The notes below the pieces were generated by a model. It saw nothing but the letters and a program-made list of their open reading frames with translations. It searched no databases and was not told where the DNA came from. A stretch of 64,000 nt of DNA. Origin: Planctomycetia bacterium (GTDB taxonomy: Bacteria > Planctomycetota > Planctomycetia > Pirellulales > UBA1268). Shown one piece after another: positions 46,497-55,099 of this stretch. Each line of letters starts with the position of its first letter. Within the stretch, counting starts at the first letter, position 1. Location: contig BJHK01000001.1 in the NCBI GenBank assembly GCA_014192425.1, forward strand, positions 128,623-192,622. The letters run 5' to 3'. Both the position numbers and the translations under genes were made by a program.

Positions 46497-46517
46497 CGGA
46501 CGAGTCTTCCTCGTCCG
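46497..46517. terminator. Hairpin between activator and cysK
   Basis: CGGACGAG-TCTTC-CTCGTCCG is a perfect 8-bp stem with a 5-base loop, 69 bases after the activator's stop on the minus strand and 88 bases before the cysK start. It may terminate the activator transcript or act in the cysK leader. No T-run follows on the minus strand. Confidence 0.4.
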
Positions 46518-46585
46518 CAAAGTTTTCCTAGGTTAGCGAGCAGGTCGGTGGTTGCCAAGACCCCGGGTTCGTCCCGTCGCCCCGG

Positions 46586-48199
46586 TCATTCCCGAAAACT
46601 CTCGACGTCGACGCGCAGCTTCCGCATCCTGGCCCGGAGCGTGTGCGGATTGATGTCAAGCAGGGCCGCGGCGCCACGCCTGCCCTCGATTCGGCCGCGG
46701 GTGGCGATCAGAGCCCGCTCGATGTGCTGCCGCATCGCCGTCGCCAGTGAGACGATCTCGCCGCCGACCGGCGCCGCGGAGATCGCAGACGAAAGCGGCG
46801 CCGGAGGGTCCTCGGGCACGACCTCATAGAGCGTGGCGTCGGCCGGCGGCCGCGGGGGCGGGGCCAGCGGCTGCCGGCCGAGTCCGAGCGCGGCGCCGAC
46901 GTCGAGCCGGCGGCCGCCGCCGAGGATCGCCGCCCGGTCGATCACGGCGCCGAGTTCGCGGATGTTGCCTGGCCAGTCGTAGGCGGCGAGCTGCTGCAGG
47001 TCGGCCGCGGTGGGCTCGACCGCCGGCAGACCGAAGCGGATTGCCGCCCGCTGGGCGAAGTGCCGGACAAGGGCGGGAATGTCCTCGAGCCGCTCGCGGA
47101 GCGTCGGCAGCAGAATGGGGAAGATGTTGATCCGATACCAGAGGTCCTCGCGAAACGTCTTCGCCTGAACCATCGCCGCCAGGTCGCGGTGGGTGGCGGC
47201 GACGATCCGCACGTCCACGTGCACCGGCGACTTGCCGCCGACCCGTTCGATCTGATGATCCTGGAGGACGCGAAGCAGGCGGACCTGGGCGGGGAGCGGC
47301 AATTCGCCGATTTCGTCGAGAAACAACGTGCCGCGATCGGCCCGCTCGAACCAGCCCTGGTGCTGCTCGGCGGCCCCGGTGAAACTCCCCTTCTCGTGCC
47401 CGAACAGCTGGGAGTCGATGAGCTCGGCCGGGATCGCGCCGCAGTTGACGCGAATGAACGGGCCGTCGGCCCGCTTCGACCGGGTGTGGATCGCCCGCGA
47501 CACCACCTCCTTGCCAGTGCCTGTCTCGCCGAGGATCAGCACCGGCACGTCCGCCTGGGCAACCAGTTCGACCCGTTCCATGACGTGCCGCAGGCCGGTG
47601 CGGGCGCCGATCACGTCCTCGTTGACGTCCTGCCTGCCCAGCCGGGAGAGGAGCGTTTCGCGGTCGGCCTCAGCCGCCTCGCGGAGCGCCTTGAGCTCGT
47701 GGAAGCGGGCGTCGTTTTCCAGCGTGACAGCCAGCGGCTCGAGCAGCTGGGCGAACGTGCCCTCATGGTCGGCGGTGAAGGCCGCGCCGTGTGTCGCCAC
47801 GGCGACGAGCATGCCGGCGTTGCCGGTTGATATCCGCAGTGGTCCCACGAGCACGTCGCCGGCGATCTCTCTGGGAATCGCCAGACGCAGCCAGTCGTGG
47901 TCGGTCGCCGCCGTCCCAAGCAGCACCGGTTCGCCGCTCGCAAGCCAGCGGCGGTACTTTCGCCACGCATCCGCTGGTAGCGGAGTCGTCCTTGCCGCCA
48001 CATGCAGGCCGTCTCCGACCAGTCCGCTGGCAAACGTCTCGATCGTGCGGTCGTCATCGTCTGCCCGGAGCACGAGCAGGGCCCGCAGCGGCATGGTGAC
48101 CGCCAGGGTTGCCGCGATTGCGGCCGTTGAACGCTCGATTTCCAGATGCCGGCAGGCCTCCCGCCAGACTGCTGCGATCAGGTCGTTGGGCATGGGCAC
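46586..48199 (-). CDS. Sigma-54-dependent transcriptional activator (GAF - AAA+ - Fis HTH, NorR-like layout)
   Basis: 537 aa. Residues ~1-165 look like a GAF sensor. The AAA+ domain (~195-430) has Walker A GETGTGKE (224-231), the sigma-54 contact loop as GSFTGA (271-276, a known variant of GAFTGA), Walker B GTLFLDEIGELP and the DWPGNIREL motif. A linker with Pro-rich sequence leads to a Fis-type helix-turn-helix (~497-535: GRRGAAALLDINPHTLRARMRKL). There is no receiver domain, so it should sense a small molecule through GAF. It is divergent from the sulfate transporter and upstream of cysK-encapsulin-desulfurase, so it is the likely regulator of both. Confidence 0.9.
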   Translation of the reverse strand: MPMPNDLIAAVWREACRHLEIERSTAAIAATLAVTMPLRALLVLRADDDDRTIETFASGLVGDGLHVAARTTPLPADAWRKYRRWLASGEPVLLGTAATDHDWLRLAIPREIAGDVLVGPLRISTGNAGMLVAVATHGAAFTADHEGTFAQLLEPLAVTLENDARFHELKALREAAEADRETLLSRLGRQDVNEDVIGARTGLRHVMERVELVAQADVPVLILGETGTGKEVVSRAIHTRSKRADGPFIRVNCGAIPAELIDSQLFGHEKGSFTGAAEQHQGWFERADRGTLFLDEIGELPLPAQVRLLRVLQDHQIERVGGKSPVHVDVRIVAATHRDLAAMVQAKTFREDLWYRINIFPILLPTLRERLEDIPALVRHFAQRAAIRFGLPAVEPTAADLQQLAAYDWPGNIRELGAVIDRAAILGGGRRLDVGAALGLGRQPLAPPPRPPADATLYEVVPEDPPAPLSSAISAAPVGGEIVSLATAMRQHIERALIATRGRIEGRRGAAALLDINPHTLRARMRKLRVDVESFRE

Positions 48200-48221
48200 G
48201 CCTCACTTGAAGAATCATGAA

Positions 48222-48283
48222 TCCGTCATATGGAACGGAATTCCGTCACTTAGCACGGGATAATTACCGTGAAATATAACGGC
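48222..48283. promoter_or_regulatory. Three tandem CCGT-N8-ACGG dyads (putative activator sites)
   Basis: Three inverted repeats with identical 8-base spacers: 48222-48239 (TCCGT/ACGGA), 48242-48259 (TCCGT/ACGGG) and 48266-48283 (ACCGT/ACGGC). They begin 20 and 24 bases apart. They lie in the divergent intergenic region, 20-85 bases ahead of the activator gene and about 105-165 bases upstream of the expected transcription start of the sulfate operon. Multiple upstream dyads are what sigma-54 activators such as NorR bind. Confidence 0.7.
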
Positions 48284-48363
48284 CTAAGTTCTTGAACGCC
48301 AAAAAACAACGTTTTTTGTCAGTTTCGGTCAGATGTGACGGCCTCCGTATGCAAATTCCGGCC

Positions 48364-48379
48364 CGGCATGCCAATTGCG
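48364..48379 (+). promoter_or_regulatory. Putative sigma-54 promoter of the sulfate-transport operon
   Basis: CGGCATGCCAATTGCG matches the -24/-12 consensus TGGCAYR-N4-TTGCW: the invariant GG (48365-48366) and GC (48377-48378) are exactly 10 bases apart, and GGCATG and TTGC are kept. Transcription would start near 48390, 70 bases before the Sbp gene. Confidence 0.65.
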
Positions 48380-48460
48380 ATCCAGGGTTCGCGACGGTGG
48401 AACGCGACCGGGCTGTTGGAGGCCGGCTGCGACCGTCCGCCGCAATCGATGGAGATAGGG

Positions 48461-49540
48461 ATGCGAGTGCCGCCACGAGTTGTCCGGTTCCTGCTTGCGA
48501 CGCTCGTTGCGTTGCCGATTGCCGGGTGTGGCTCGACCACGACCGTTCCGCCGGGGGAGGCGCCGGGGAGCAAGCCGGAGGGAGCTGGAACGGCGGCCCA
48601 GGCTCCGCTCGAACTCCTCAACGTCTCGTACGACCCGACCCGGGAACTCTACCGCGACGTCAATACGGCCTTCGCGAACCGGTACCGTGCGGAGCATGGC
48701 CGGGAGGTCACGGTCAAGCAGTCGCACGCCGCGTCGGGCAGCCAGGCGCGTGCCGTCATCGACGGCCTCGAAGCCGACGTCGTCACGCTGGCGGTCTGGC
48801 CCGACGTCGAGGCGGTTGCCAAGGCCGGACTCGTCAAGGCCGACTGGCAGCGGCGGTTCGACAACGACGCGGTTCCCTACCACTCGGTCGTGGTGTTCGT
48901 CGTTCGCAAGGGGAACCCCAGAGGGATCAAGGATTGGAAGGACCTGATCAAGGGTGACGTGTCGATCATCACGCCCAATCCCAAGACGTCCGGCAACGGA
49001 AAGTACAGCTTTCTCGCCGCCTGGGGAGCCGTGGTGGCCGCCGGCGGCAGCGAGGCAGACGCGAAGGCGTTCGTCGCCCAGCTCTACAAGCGGACGCCCG
49101 TGCTCGACACCGGTGCCCGGGCCGCGACGGCCACGTTCTCGCAGAAGGGAATCGGCGACGTGCACCTGACGTTCGAGAACGAGGCCCATCTCGAGGTCGC
49201 GGAGTCGAAGGGGGCCCTGGAGATCGTCTATCCGCAGCGGTCGATCCGCGTCGATCCGCCCGTTGCCGTCGTGGACGTCAACGTGGACAAAAAGGGAACG
49301 CGGCACGCAGCCGAAGCGTACCTGGGCTTCCTCTACACGCCCGAGGGGCGGGAGATCATCGCCCGACATCATTACCGGCCATGGGGCGCGTCGCCGCCGG
49401 CGCCGGCCGCGGGCGAGTCATGGCCGGCCATCGAGACGTTCGACATCGCCGCCGTTGGCGGCTGGCCCGTGGCCATGAAGGCGTTCTTCGGCGAAGGGGG
49501 CGTGTTCGACGCGATCTATCAGCCGGCGGGCGGTCAATGA
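48461..49540 (+). CDS. Sulfate ABC transporter substrate-binding lipoprotein (Sbp/CysP)
   Basis: 359 aa from the ATG at 48461 (GGAG nine bases upstream). A lipobox LPIAGC ends the signal peptide near residue 24, so the protein is membrane-tethered rather than freely soluble. Family motifs: LLNVSYDPTRELY, DVVTLAVWPDV, NPKTSGNGKYSFLAAWG and a C-terminal RHHYRPWG. It binds sulfate or thiosulfate outside the inner membrane. First gene of the transport operon; its stop overlaps the cysT start (ATGA). Confidence 0.92.
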   Translation: MRVPPRVVRFLLATLVALPIAGCGSTTTVPPGEAPGSKPEGAGTAAQAPLELLNVSYDPTRELYRDVNTAFANRYRAEHGREVTVKQSHAASGSQARAVIDGLEADVVTLAVWPDVEAVAKAGLVKADWQRRFDNDAVPYHSVVVFVVRKGNPRGIKDWKDLIKGDVSIITPNPKTSGNGKYSFLAAWGAVVAAGGSEADAKAFVAQLYKRTPVLDTGARAATATFSQKGIGDVHLTFENEAHLEVAESKGALEIVYPQRSIRVDPPVAVVDVNVDKKGTRHAAEAYLGFLYTPEGREIIARHHYRPWGASPPAPAAGESWPAIETFDIAAVGGWPVAMKAFFGEGGVFDAIYQPAGGQ

Positions 49541-50490
49541 GCCGGGGTGTGACGGGGAACCCGGCCCAGACGAGGAGCATGGTCCAGACGGGCATGAACA
49601 GCGCCGCGCGATCCGTGACGGCCGCCCCGCCCCCCGGGCGGCCAGCATCGTTTTCGGCCCAGCCCGGCCGGCGGCGCGGGCCGGCCGTGCTGCCCGGCTT
49701 CGCACCGAGCGCCGCGATCACGTCGCTCGTCATCACGGCGCTCGTGATCGTGCCGCTGGCGGTGCTCATCCTGCGGGCCGCGTCGCTCGGGCCGCAGGGG
49801 TTTCTCGCCGCGGCCTGGACGCCCCGGGCCCGGGCCGCCTACGGCGTGTCGCTCGGCGCCTCGCTGCTGGCCGCCACCGTCAGCGCCCTGCTCGGCCTCG
49901 TCGTCGCCTGGGTGCTCGCCCGCGTCGAGTTTCCCGGCCGCCGGATCCTCGACGCGCTCGTGGACGTGCCGCTGGCCCTGCCCACAGCTGTGGCCGGCCT
50001 CGTCTACTCGGCGCTGTACGTCGAGAAGGGCTGGCTCGGCCAGTGGCTCGTGCCGCTGGGCGTCAAGGGAGCCTATTCGTATCTCGGCATCGTGCTGGTG
50101 CTCGTGTTCGTCAGCCTGCCGTTCGCGGTCCGTGTCGTGCAGCCGGTGATCGAGAGCCTCGACCGCGACACCGAGGAGGCGGCGCGGATCCTCGGCGCCT
50201 CGCGGCAGCAGACGTTCTTTCGCGTCGTGCTTCCGGGGATCCTGCCCGCCGTCGTCACCGGCTTCGCCCTGTCGCTCGCCCGGGCGCTCGGCGAATACGG
50301 CTCCGTCGTCTTCATCTCGGGCAACATGCCGTTCAAGACCGAGATCGCCCCGGTGCTGATCGTGGCCCGGCTCGAGGAGTTCGCCTACGCCGAGGCGACG
50401 ACGATCGCGGTCGTGCTCCTGGCGATGTCGCTGACGCTCCTCGTCGTCGTCAACGCGCTGCAGCAGCGACTCGCCCGCAACGCCCAGTAG
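49537..50490 (+). CDS. cysT: Sulfate ABC transporter permease CysT
   Basis: 317 aa, starting by ATGA overlap with the binding-protein gene. The first ~55 residues are an unusual polar, Pro/Ala/Arg-rich cytoplasmic extension. Six hydrophobic helices follow, with the ABC-permease EAA loop (EEAARILGASRQQTFFRVVLPGILP). CysT-like signature: LPTAVAGLVY and ARALGEYGSVVFISGNMPF. It pairs with CysW to form the channel. Confidence 0.92.
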   Translation: MSRGVTGNPAQTRSMVQTGMNSAARSVTAAPPPGRPASFSAQPGRRRGPAVLPGFAPSAAITSLVITALVIVPLAVLILRAASLGPQGFLAAAWTPRARAAYGVSLGASLLAATVSALLGLVVAWVLARVEFPGRRILDALVDVPLALPTAVAGLVYSALYVEKGWLGQWLVPLGVKGAYSYLGIVLVLVFVSLPFAVRVVQPVIESLDRDTEEAARILGASRQQTFFRVVLPGILPAVVTGFALSLARALGEYGSVVFISGNMPFKTEIAPVLIVARLEEFAYAEATTIAVVLLAMSLTLLVVVNALQQRLARNAQ

Positions 50491-50512
50491 GACGTCCGCA
50501 CGGACGCCGCCC

Positions 50513-51391
50513 ATGTCTTCGCCCCGAACAACACCGACGCTCGCCTCCCCCGCGATCAACGCCGGCCTCGTGGCCGCCGCCGCCGGCATCGTCGGCCTGC
50601 TGATCGTGGTGCCGCTGGTGAGCGTGTTTTTCGAGGCGTTCGCCGCCGGGCCCGCGGCCTGGTGGGCCGCGCTGGCCCACGATCCCGACACGCGGCACGC
50701 GATCTGGCTGTCGCTGACGGTGGCCCCCGTGGCCGTGGCGGTCAACACGGTGTTCGGCGTCGCCGCCGCCTGGCTCGTGGCCCGGTTCCGGTTTCCGGGG
50801 CGGTCGATTCTGATCTCGCTGTTCGACGTGCCGTTTTCCGTGTCGCCCGTCGTGGCCGGGCTGGCACTGGTGCTGATTTTCGGCCGGCAGGGGCTTCTCG
50901 GGCCGACGCTGGCCTGGCTCGACTGGAAGGTGATCTTCTCCTGGCCGGGCCTCGTGCTGGCCACGACGTTCGTCACGCTGCCGCTCGTCGTCCGCGAGCT
51001 GATCCCGGTTATGGAGGCGATCGGGCCGGAGGAGGAAATGGCCGCCGTGAGCCTCGGCGCCAGCGGCTGGCAGGTTTTTTGGCGGGTCACCCTCCCCAAC
51101 ATCCGCTGGGCGCTGTTGCACGGGATCGTGCTCGCCAACGCCCGGGCGATGGGGGAGTTTGGCGCCGTGTACGTGGTCAGCGGCCACATCGCCGGAGCCA
51201 CCGACACGATGCCGCTGCGTGTCGAAAAGCTCTTCCAGGAATACCGCACGCCGGCCTCGATGGCCGTGGCCAGCGTTCTCGCCAGCCTGGCCCTGGTCAC
51301 ACTCGTGGCCAAGTTCGTCATCGAGCGGCGGCTGGAGGCCGAGTCGCGCGACCGCGACGCGGTCCGGGAGGCCGGCGCGGCCGGCGGCTGA
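50513..51391 (+). CDS. cysW: Sulfate ABC transporter permease CysW
   Basis: 292 aa, 22 bases after cysT. Six helices, an EAA loop ([20 protein letters not shown]) and the CysW-type [37 protein letters not shown] is conserved in the family. Second channel subunit of the sulfate/thiosulfate importer. Confidence 0.92.
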   Translation: MSSPRTTPTLASPAINAGLVAAAAGIVGLLIVVPLVSVFFEAFAAGPAAWWAALAHDPDTRHAIWLSLTVAPVAVAVNTVFGVAAAWLVARFRFPGRSILISLFDVPFSVSPVVAGLALVLIFGRQGLLGPTLAWLDWKVIFSWPGLVLATTFVTLPLVVRELIPVMEAIGPEEEMAAVSLGASGWQVFWRVTLPNIRWALLHGIVLANARAMGEFGAVYVVSGHIAGATDTMPLRVEKLFQEYRTPASMAVASVLASLALVTLVAKFVIERRLEAESRDRDAVREAGAAGG

Positions 51392-51429
51392 TCAGCACCC
51401 TGACCCGAACCCGTGGAGGGGAATCGACG

Positions 51430-52530
51430 ATGAGCATCCATGTCCGTGACATCACGAAGGCCTTCGGCAGTTTCAAGGCCCTCGACCGGGTCTCGCTCGA
51501 CGTGCCGGACGGCACGCTGCTCGCCCTGCTCGGTCCCTCGGGGTCGGGCAAGACGACGCTCCTACGAATCATCGCCGGCCTCGAGTATCCCGACGAGGGC
51601 GTAATCGTCGAGGATGGCGAGGACATCACCGAGCGGCACGCCCGGCAGCGGGAGGTGGGCTTCGTGTTCCAGCACTACGCGCTGTTTCGCCACATGAGCG
51701 TCTTCGAGAACGTCGCCTTCGGGCTGCGGGTCCGGAAAACGCCGCGGGCGGAAGTGACGCAACGGGTCGAGGAGCTGCTGCGGCTGGTGCGGCTGGAGGG
51801 ACTCGGGGGGCGGAAGCCGTCGCAACTCTCCGGCGGCCAGAGGCAGCGTGTGGCCCTCGCCCGGGCGCTCGCCATCCGGCCCAAGATCCTGCTTTTGGAC
51901 GAGCCGTTCGGGGCCCTCGACGCCAAGGTTCGCGTCGAACTGCGGCAGTGGCTGCGCCGGCTGCACGACGAGATCGGGATGACGAGCGTGTTCGTGACCC
52001 ACGACCAGGAGGAGGCCTTCGAACTGGCCGACGAGGTCGTGGTCATGAACCACGGGCGGATCGAGCAGCAGGGGACGCCAGATGCCGTGTTCGACAACCC
52101 GGCGACGCCCTTCGTGATGGACTTCCTCGGCCACGTGAACGTGTTCCACGGCCGGGTCGAAAACGGCCGCGCCTTCTGGCACGGGATCCCGATCGACTAT
52201 CCCGATTACCCGCATGCCCAGGCCCGCGAAGCCCGCGTCTACCTCCGCCCCCATGAACTGGAACTCTCTCCCTTGACTGATCACGGGCAAGCCGTGGCCG
52301 GCAACGGCCGGGAGCGGACCAGCCTTCCGGCAAGCGTGGTCCGAGTTTCACGGGCCGGAGCGATTACACGCGTGTCTTGCAGGCCCCACGGCTCGGAGGC
52401 CGAGGTGCAGGTCGATATTCCGACAGAGACGGCACGGGGTTTGCAATCAGTTCTGGAGCCGGGGACGCACGTGGCGATTACACCACGGAACGCTCGCGTG
52501 TTTCTCCCCGGTCCCGAGTACGTGATCTGA
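51430..52530 (+). CDS. cysA: Sulfate ABC transporter ATP-binding protein CysA
   Basis: 366 aa from the ATG at 51430. Walker [10 protein letters not shown] (35-43), signature [15 protein letters not shown], Walker [15 protein letters not shown] and the H-loop VTHDQEEA are intact. Residues after ~240 form a C-terminal regulatory/TOBE-like domain. It energises CysT/CysW. Followed after 30 bases by the DUF2292 gene. Confidence 0.94.
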   Translation: MSIHVRDITKAFGSFKALDRVSLDVPDGTLLALLGPSGSGKTTLLRIIAGLEYPDEGVIVEDGEDITERHARQREVGFVFQHYALFRHMSVFENVAFGLRVRKTPRAEVTQRVEELLRLVRLEGLGGRKPSQLSGGQRQRVALARALAIRPKILLLDEPFGALDAKVRVELRQWLRRLHDEIGMTSVFVTHDQEEAFELADEVVVMNHGRIEQQGTPDAVFDNPATPFVMDFLGHVNVFHGRVENGRAFWHGIPIDYPDYPHAQAREARVYLRPHELELSPLTDHGQAVAGNGRERTSLPASVVRVSRAGAITRVSCRPHGSEAEVQVDIPTETARGLQSVLEPGTHVAITPRNARVFLPGPEYVI

Positions 52531-52560
52531 TCGACGCGTCCGCATGAGGCAGTCGCAGCG

Positions 52561-52758
52561 ATGAGCAGGCCCGACCACGAGGTTCCGAACGCAAGCGAAC
52601 GCGGCGCGGTCGTCCCACCTGCGGGACGGACGGACGCGGCGCTGCGGCGGATCGGCGAGGCGCTCCACGGACTCAAATACGGCTCGGTGCTGGCAATCGT
52701 CCAGGACGGCGTCGTCGTCCAGGTCGAGCGGACGGAGAAGATTCGGTTCGGCAAGTAG
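52561..52758 (+). CDS. DUF2292 (YezD-like) small protein
   Basis: 65 aa. The C-terminal 40 residues match DUF2292: LHGLKYGSVLAIVQDGVVVQVERTEKIR. Proteins of this type are often encoded beside sulfate-assimilation genes, and here it closes the cysA operon, which supports a role in sulfur metabolism. No biochemical function is known to me. Confidence 0.82.
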   Translation: MSRPDHEVPNASERGAVVPPAGRTDAALRRIGEALHGLKYGSVLAIVQDGVVVQVERTEKIRFGK

Positions 52759-52878
52759 TTCACCACCAGGGCGTTCATTCGGACCCAGCAGGCGTTTTCC
52801 ACACTCGAAACACTTCATTCCCGACGCGACTGACCGGAGGCACCGGAGGCACGCGACGGCTCGACAGGAGCCCTCGAC

Positions 52879-53604
52879 ATGTCCTCACCATCCGATCAGA
52901 AGAAGGCTGCCGCCGGTCACAAACCGGCTTCTGCCGCCGCGTCCGCTGCCGGCAAGGCCGCCAAGCGCGTGTCGGTCCGGCACCGGGCTGCGACGTCGGT
53001 GACCAGTACATCGAACGCCGCCGAGCATGCGATCCAGAAAGTCCTCGAGCGGCGTGAACTGAAGCGGCAGGGGAAGCTGCCGCCCCCCGAGCCGGCGCCA
53101 TCGCTGCTCAAGTCGGTCAAGGACGAGTTTTCGTTCGTGATCCGCGGGTCGCTCGCGCAACTCGGCCTCCCGCAGTGGGCATTTCGCGTGCTGGTGCTGG
53201 TCGTCGTCACGGCCGTCATGGGCGTCGCCGTGGCCAAGATCGCCCTCCGGGAAGGCCCGCCCTGCCCGGTGCATCCGCTCTCGGGCAGCCTGACGATCGG
53301 CAGCGTGATTCCGGTGGGCGCGAGCATCGTGCTTCACCCCCAGGGGCACGCCATTCCGGGCGACGGGGTGCCGATGGCCAAGGTGCGCGAGGACGGAACG
53401 TTCACGTTCTCCACGTTCTCGGCTGAAGACGGCGCACCTGTCGGTGACTACGTCGCCACCGTGCAGTGGTTCCGGGTAAACGCGGACGGATCCGTGGGCG
53501 GGAACGCCGTTCCAGCTCGCTTTGCCTCGCCGGCGAAGTCGCCATGGACGGTGACCGTCGCCACAGACGGCACGACCCTGGCCCCCTACCAGATCACACG
53601 TTGA
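52879..53604 (+). CDS. Membrane-anchored planctomycete protein with beta-sandwich C-terminus, 241 aa
   Basis: The N-terminal ~90 residues are basic, Ala/Lys-rich and probably cytoplasmic. One transmembrane helix follows (~105-125: [18 protein letters not shown]). The outer part (~130-241) has a carboxypeptidase-regulatory-like pattern ([44 protein letters not shown]). Such proteins commonly precede DUF1559 genes in planctomycetes, as here (83-base gap). Function unknown. Confidence 0.7.
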   Translation: MSSPSDQKKAAAGHKPASAAASAAGKAAKRVSVRHRAATSVTSTSNAAEHAIQKVLERRELKRQGKLPPPEPAPSLLKSVKDEFSFVIRGSLAQLGLPQWAFRVLVLVVVTAVMGVAVAKIALREGPPCPVHPLSGSLTIGSVIPVGASIVLHPQGHAIPGDGVPMAKVREDGTFTFSTFSAEDGAPVGDYVATVQWFRVNADGSVGGNAVPARFASPAKSPWTVTVATDGTTLAPYQITR

Positions 53605-53687
53605 CCGCGACGGTGTGCACCACTCACGCGGCAGCGGGCCGCAGCGAACGAGTTTTGATTTTCGGTTTCAACCCAGGAGAAGAGTCG

Positions 53688-54797
53688 ATGCGACACGTCA
53701 TCAGATCCACGCCTTCAGTCCCGCCGCAGAGCAGGCCCAGACGGGAAGGGTTCACGCTCATCGAACTGCTCGTGGTGATCGCGATCATCGCGGCGCTCGC
53801 CGGCATTCTCGTGCCGGCTGTGCAGTCGGCCCGCGAGGCGAGCCGGCGGTCGCTGTGCGGGAACAACCTCAAGCAGCAGGGCATCGCCCTGCATGGCTTC
53901 CACGACACGAAGCAGAAGCTGCCCAGCGGCGGCCGGCCGCCAGATGCGGCCACGATCCGCTGCGGCGTGTTCGTGTACATGCTTCCCTGGCTCGACCAGA
54001 ATTCGCTCTGGCAGTCCTACGACACGAGCGTGACCTGGAGCGATCCCAAGAACACCCAGGTCACGAGCGTACGGATCCCGACGTTCGAGTGCCCGTCGTC
54101 GCCTCGGCACAGCAACCAGCTCGACCACAACCCGGACAGCACGACCGGGTTCGGCACGGGCATTGTTGCCGTCGGCGACTACGCCGCATCGCTGGGAATC
54201 GATCCGCGGCTCCCCGGAGCGGTGACCGGCACGGTGGTGATCTCGGGATCGACCTTCAACAGGACCGACCTGATCATCCCCAGCGTGTCGATGACGTCGT
54301 CCTCGACCGGCGGTTTCACCAACGGCATGCTGCCCAAGAACGCGTCGATCACGTTCCAGGACGTCACCGACGGCCTCTCGAATACGATCGCGGTCTTCGA
54401 GTCGGGCGGTCGGCCCTACGTCTACCAGCGCGGCGTGCAGAAGAGTGCCCAGCTCAGCACCGCGCACACGAATGCCGGTGGCTGGTGCCGACCGGCGAGC
54501 GACATCCTGTTCGCTGGCTCCTCGGCCGATGGGAAGACGATTCCGGGGGCGTTCATCAACCGGACGAATGGCTACGACCACGGCTCCGAGGCCTACGGGG
54601 GCAGCGGCTATCCGGCGCCGTACGGCACGGAGGGTTCGAGCCAGCCGTACGCGTTTCATCCGGGCGGTCTGCAGGTGCTCGTCGGCGACGGGGCGGTGAA
54701 GTTTATCGACGAGAATATCGGCATCGAGGTGCTGTCGGCGCTGATCACCCGGAACCAGTCCGGCAAGGAGCGGAAGGCGACGTTCGGGGGGCTCTGA
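53688..54797 (+). CDS. DUF1559 domain protein with pilin-like N-terminus
   Basis: 369 aa from the ATG at 53688, with GGAGA upstream. [21 protein letters not shown] at residues ~21-41 is the prepilin-type segment. The DUF1559 body includes [17 protein letters not shown] and [14 protein letters not shown], and the C-terminal [18 protein letters not shown] is the family's end motif. Second DUF1559 gene of the window, apparently paired with the preceding membrane protein. A strong hairpin follows. Confidence 0.92.
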   Translation: MRHVIRSTPSVPPQSRPRREGFTLIELLVVIAIIAALAGILVPAVQSAREASRRSLCGNNLKQQGIALHGFHDTKQKLPSGGRPPDAATIRCGVFVYMLPWLDQNSLWQSYDTSVTWSDPKNTQVTSVRIPTFECPSSPRHSNQLDHNPDSTTGFGTGIVAVGDYAASLGIDPRLPGAVTGTVVISGSTFNRTDLIIPSVSMTSSSTGGFTNGMLPKNASITFQDVTDGLSNTIAVFESGGRPYVYQRGVQKSAQLSTAHTNAGGWCRPASDILFAGSSADGKTIPGAFINRTNGYDHGSEAYGGSGYPAPYGTEGSSQPYAFHPGGLQVLVGDGAVKFIDENIGIEVLSALITRNQSGKERKATFGGL

Positions 54798-54832
54798 GGC
54801 TCCACCCGCAAGGGCCATCAAGACGACGTGAA

Positions 54833-54864
54833 AGCCGCGGCGGCCTGGCAAGGCCGCCGCGGCT
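54833..54864 (+). terminator. Perfect 14-bp hairpin after the DUF1559 gene
   Basis: AGCCGCGGCGGCCT-GGCA-AGGCCGCCGCGGCT forms an uninterrupted 14-bp GC stem, 36 bases after the stop. It is followed by GCGTCGTTCTT rather than a pure T-run. Likely a terminator. The rest of the 302-base gap to the porin gene shows no gene. Confidence 0.7.
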
Positions 54865-55099
54865 GCGTCGTTCTTGGGCGGGGCGTTTGCCGGCAGGTCC
54901 TGTGTCGCCGCCCGGTTTCGCAGTTTTCCAGATGGCTGGGTAAATGGGTGGCCGGGGATGACTCAAGCGGTCGTGCCGGTTGTGACGATAACTCCGGCGG
55001 GTGCATCAGAGCGCCGACCCGGAAAACGGGAGGCGGCACCCGGCGTGACCGCTGTCTGACCGGAGAGACCGGAGGACTCTTCCCGAAGGGGACAACCCC

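Noticed and set aside
46410-46585. Sigma-54 promoter for cysK on the minus strand
   Set aside because: No GG-N10-GC match of acceptable quality was found in the gap; cysK may be read from an upstream promoter or use another sigma factor.
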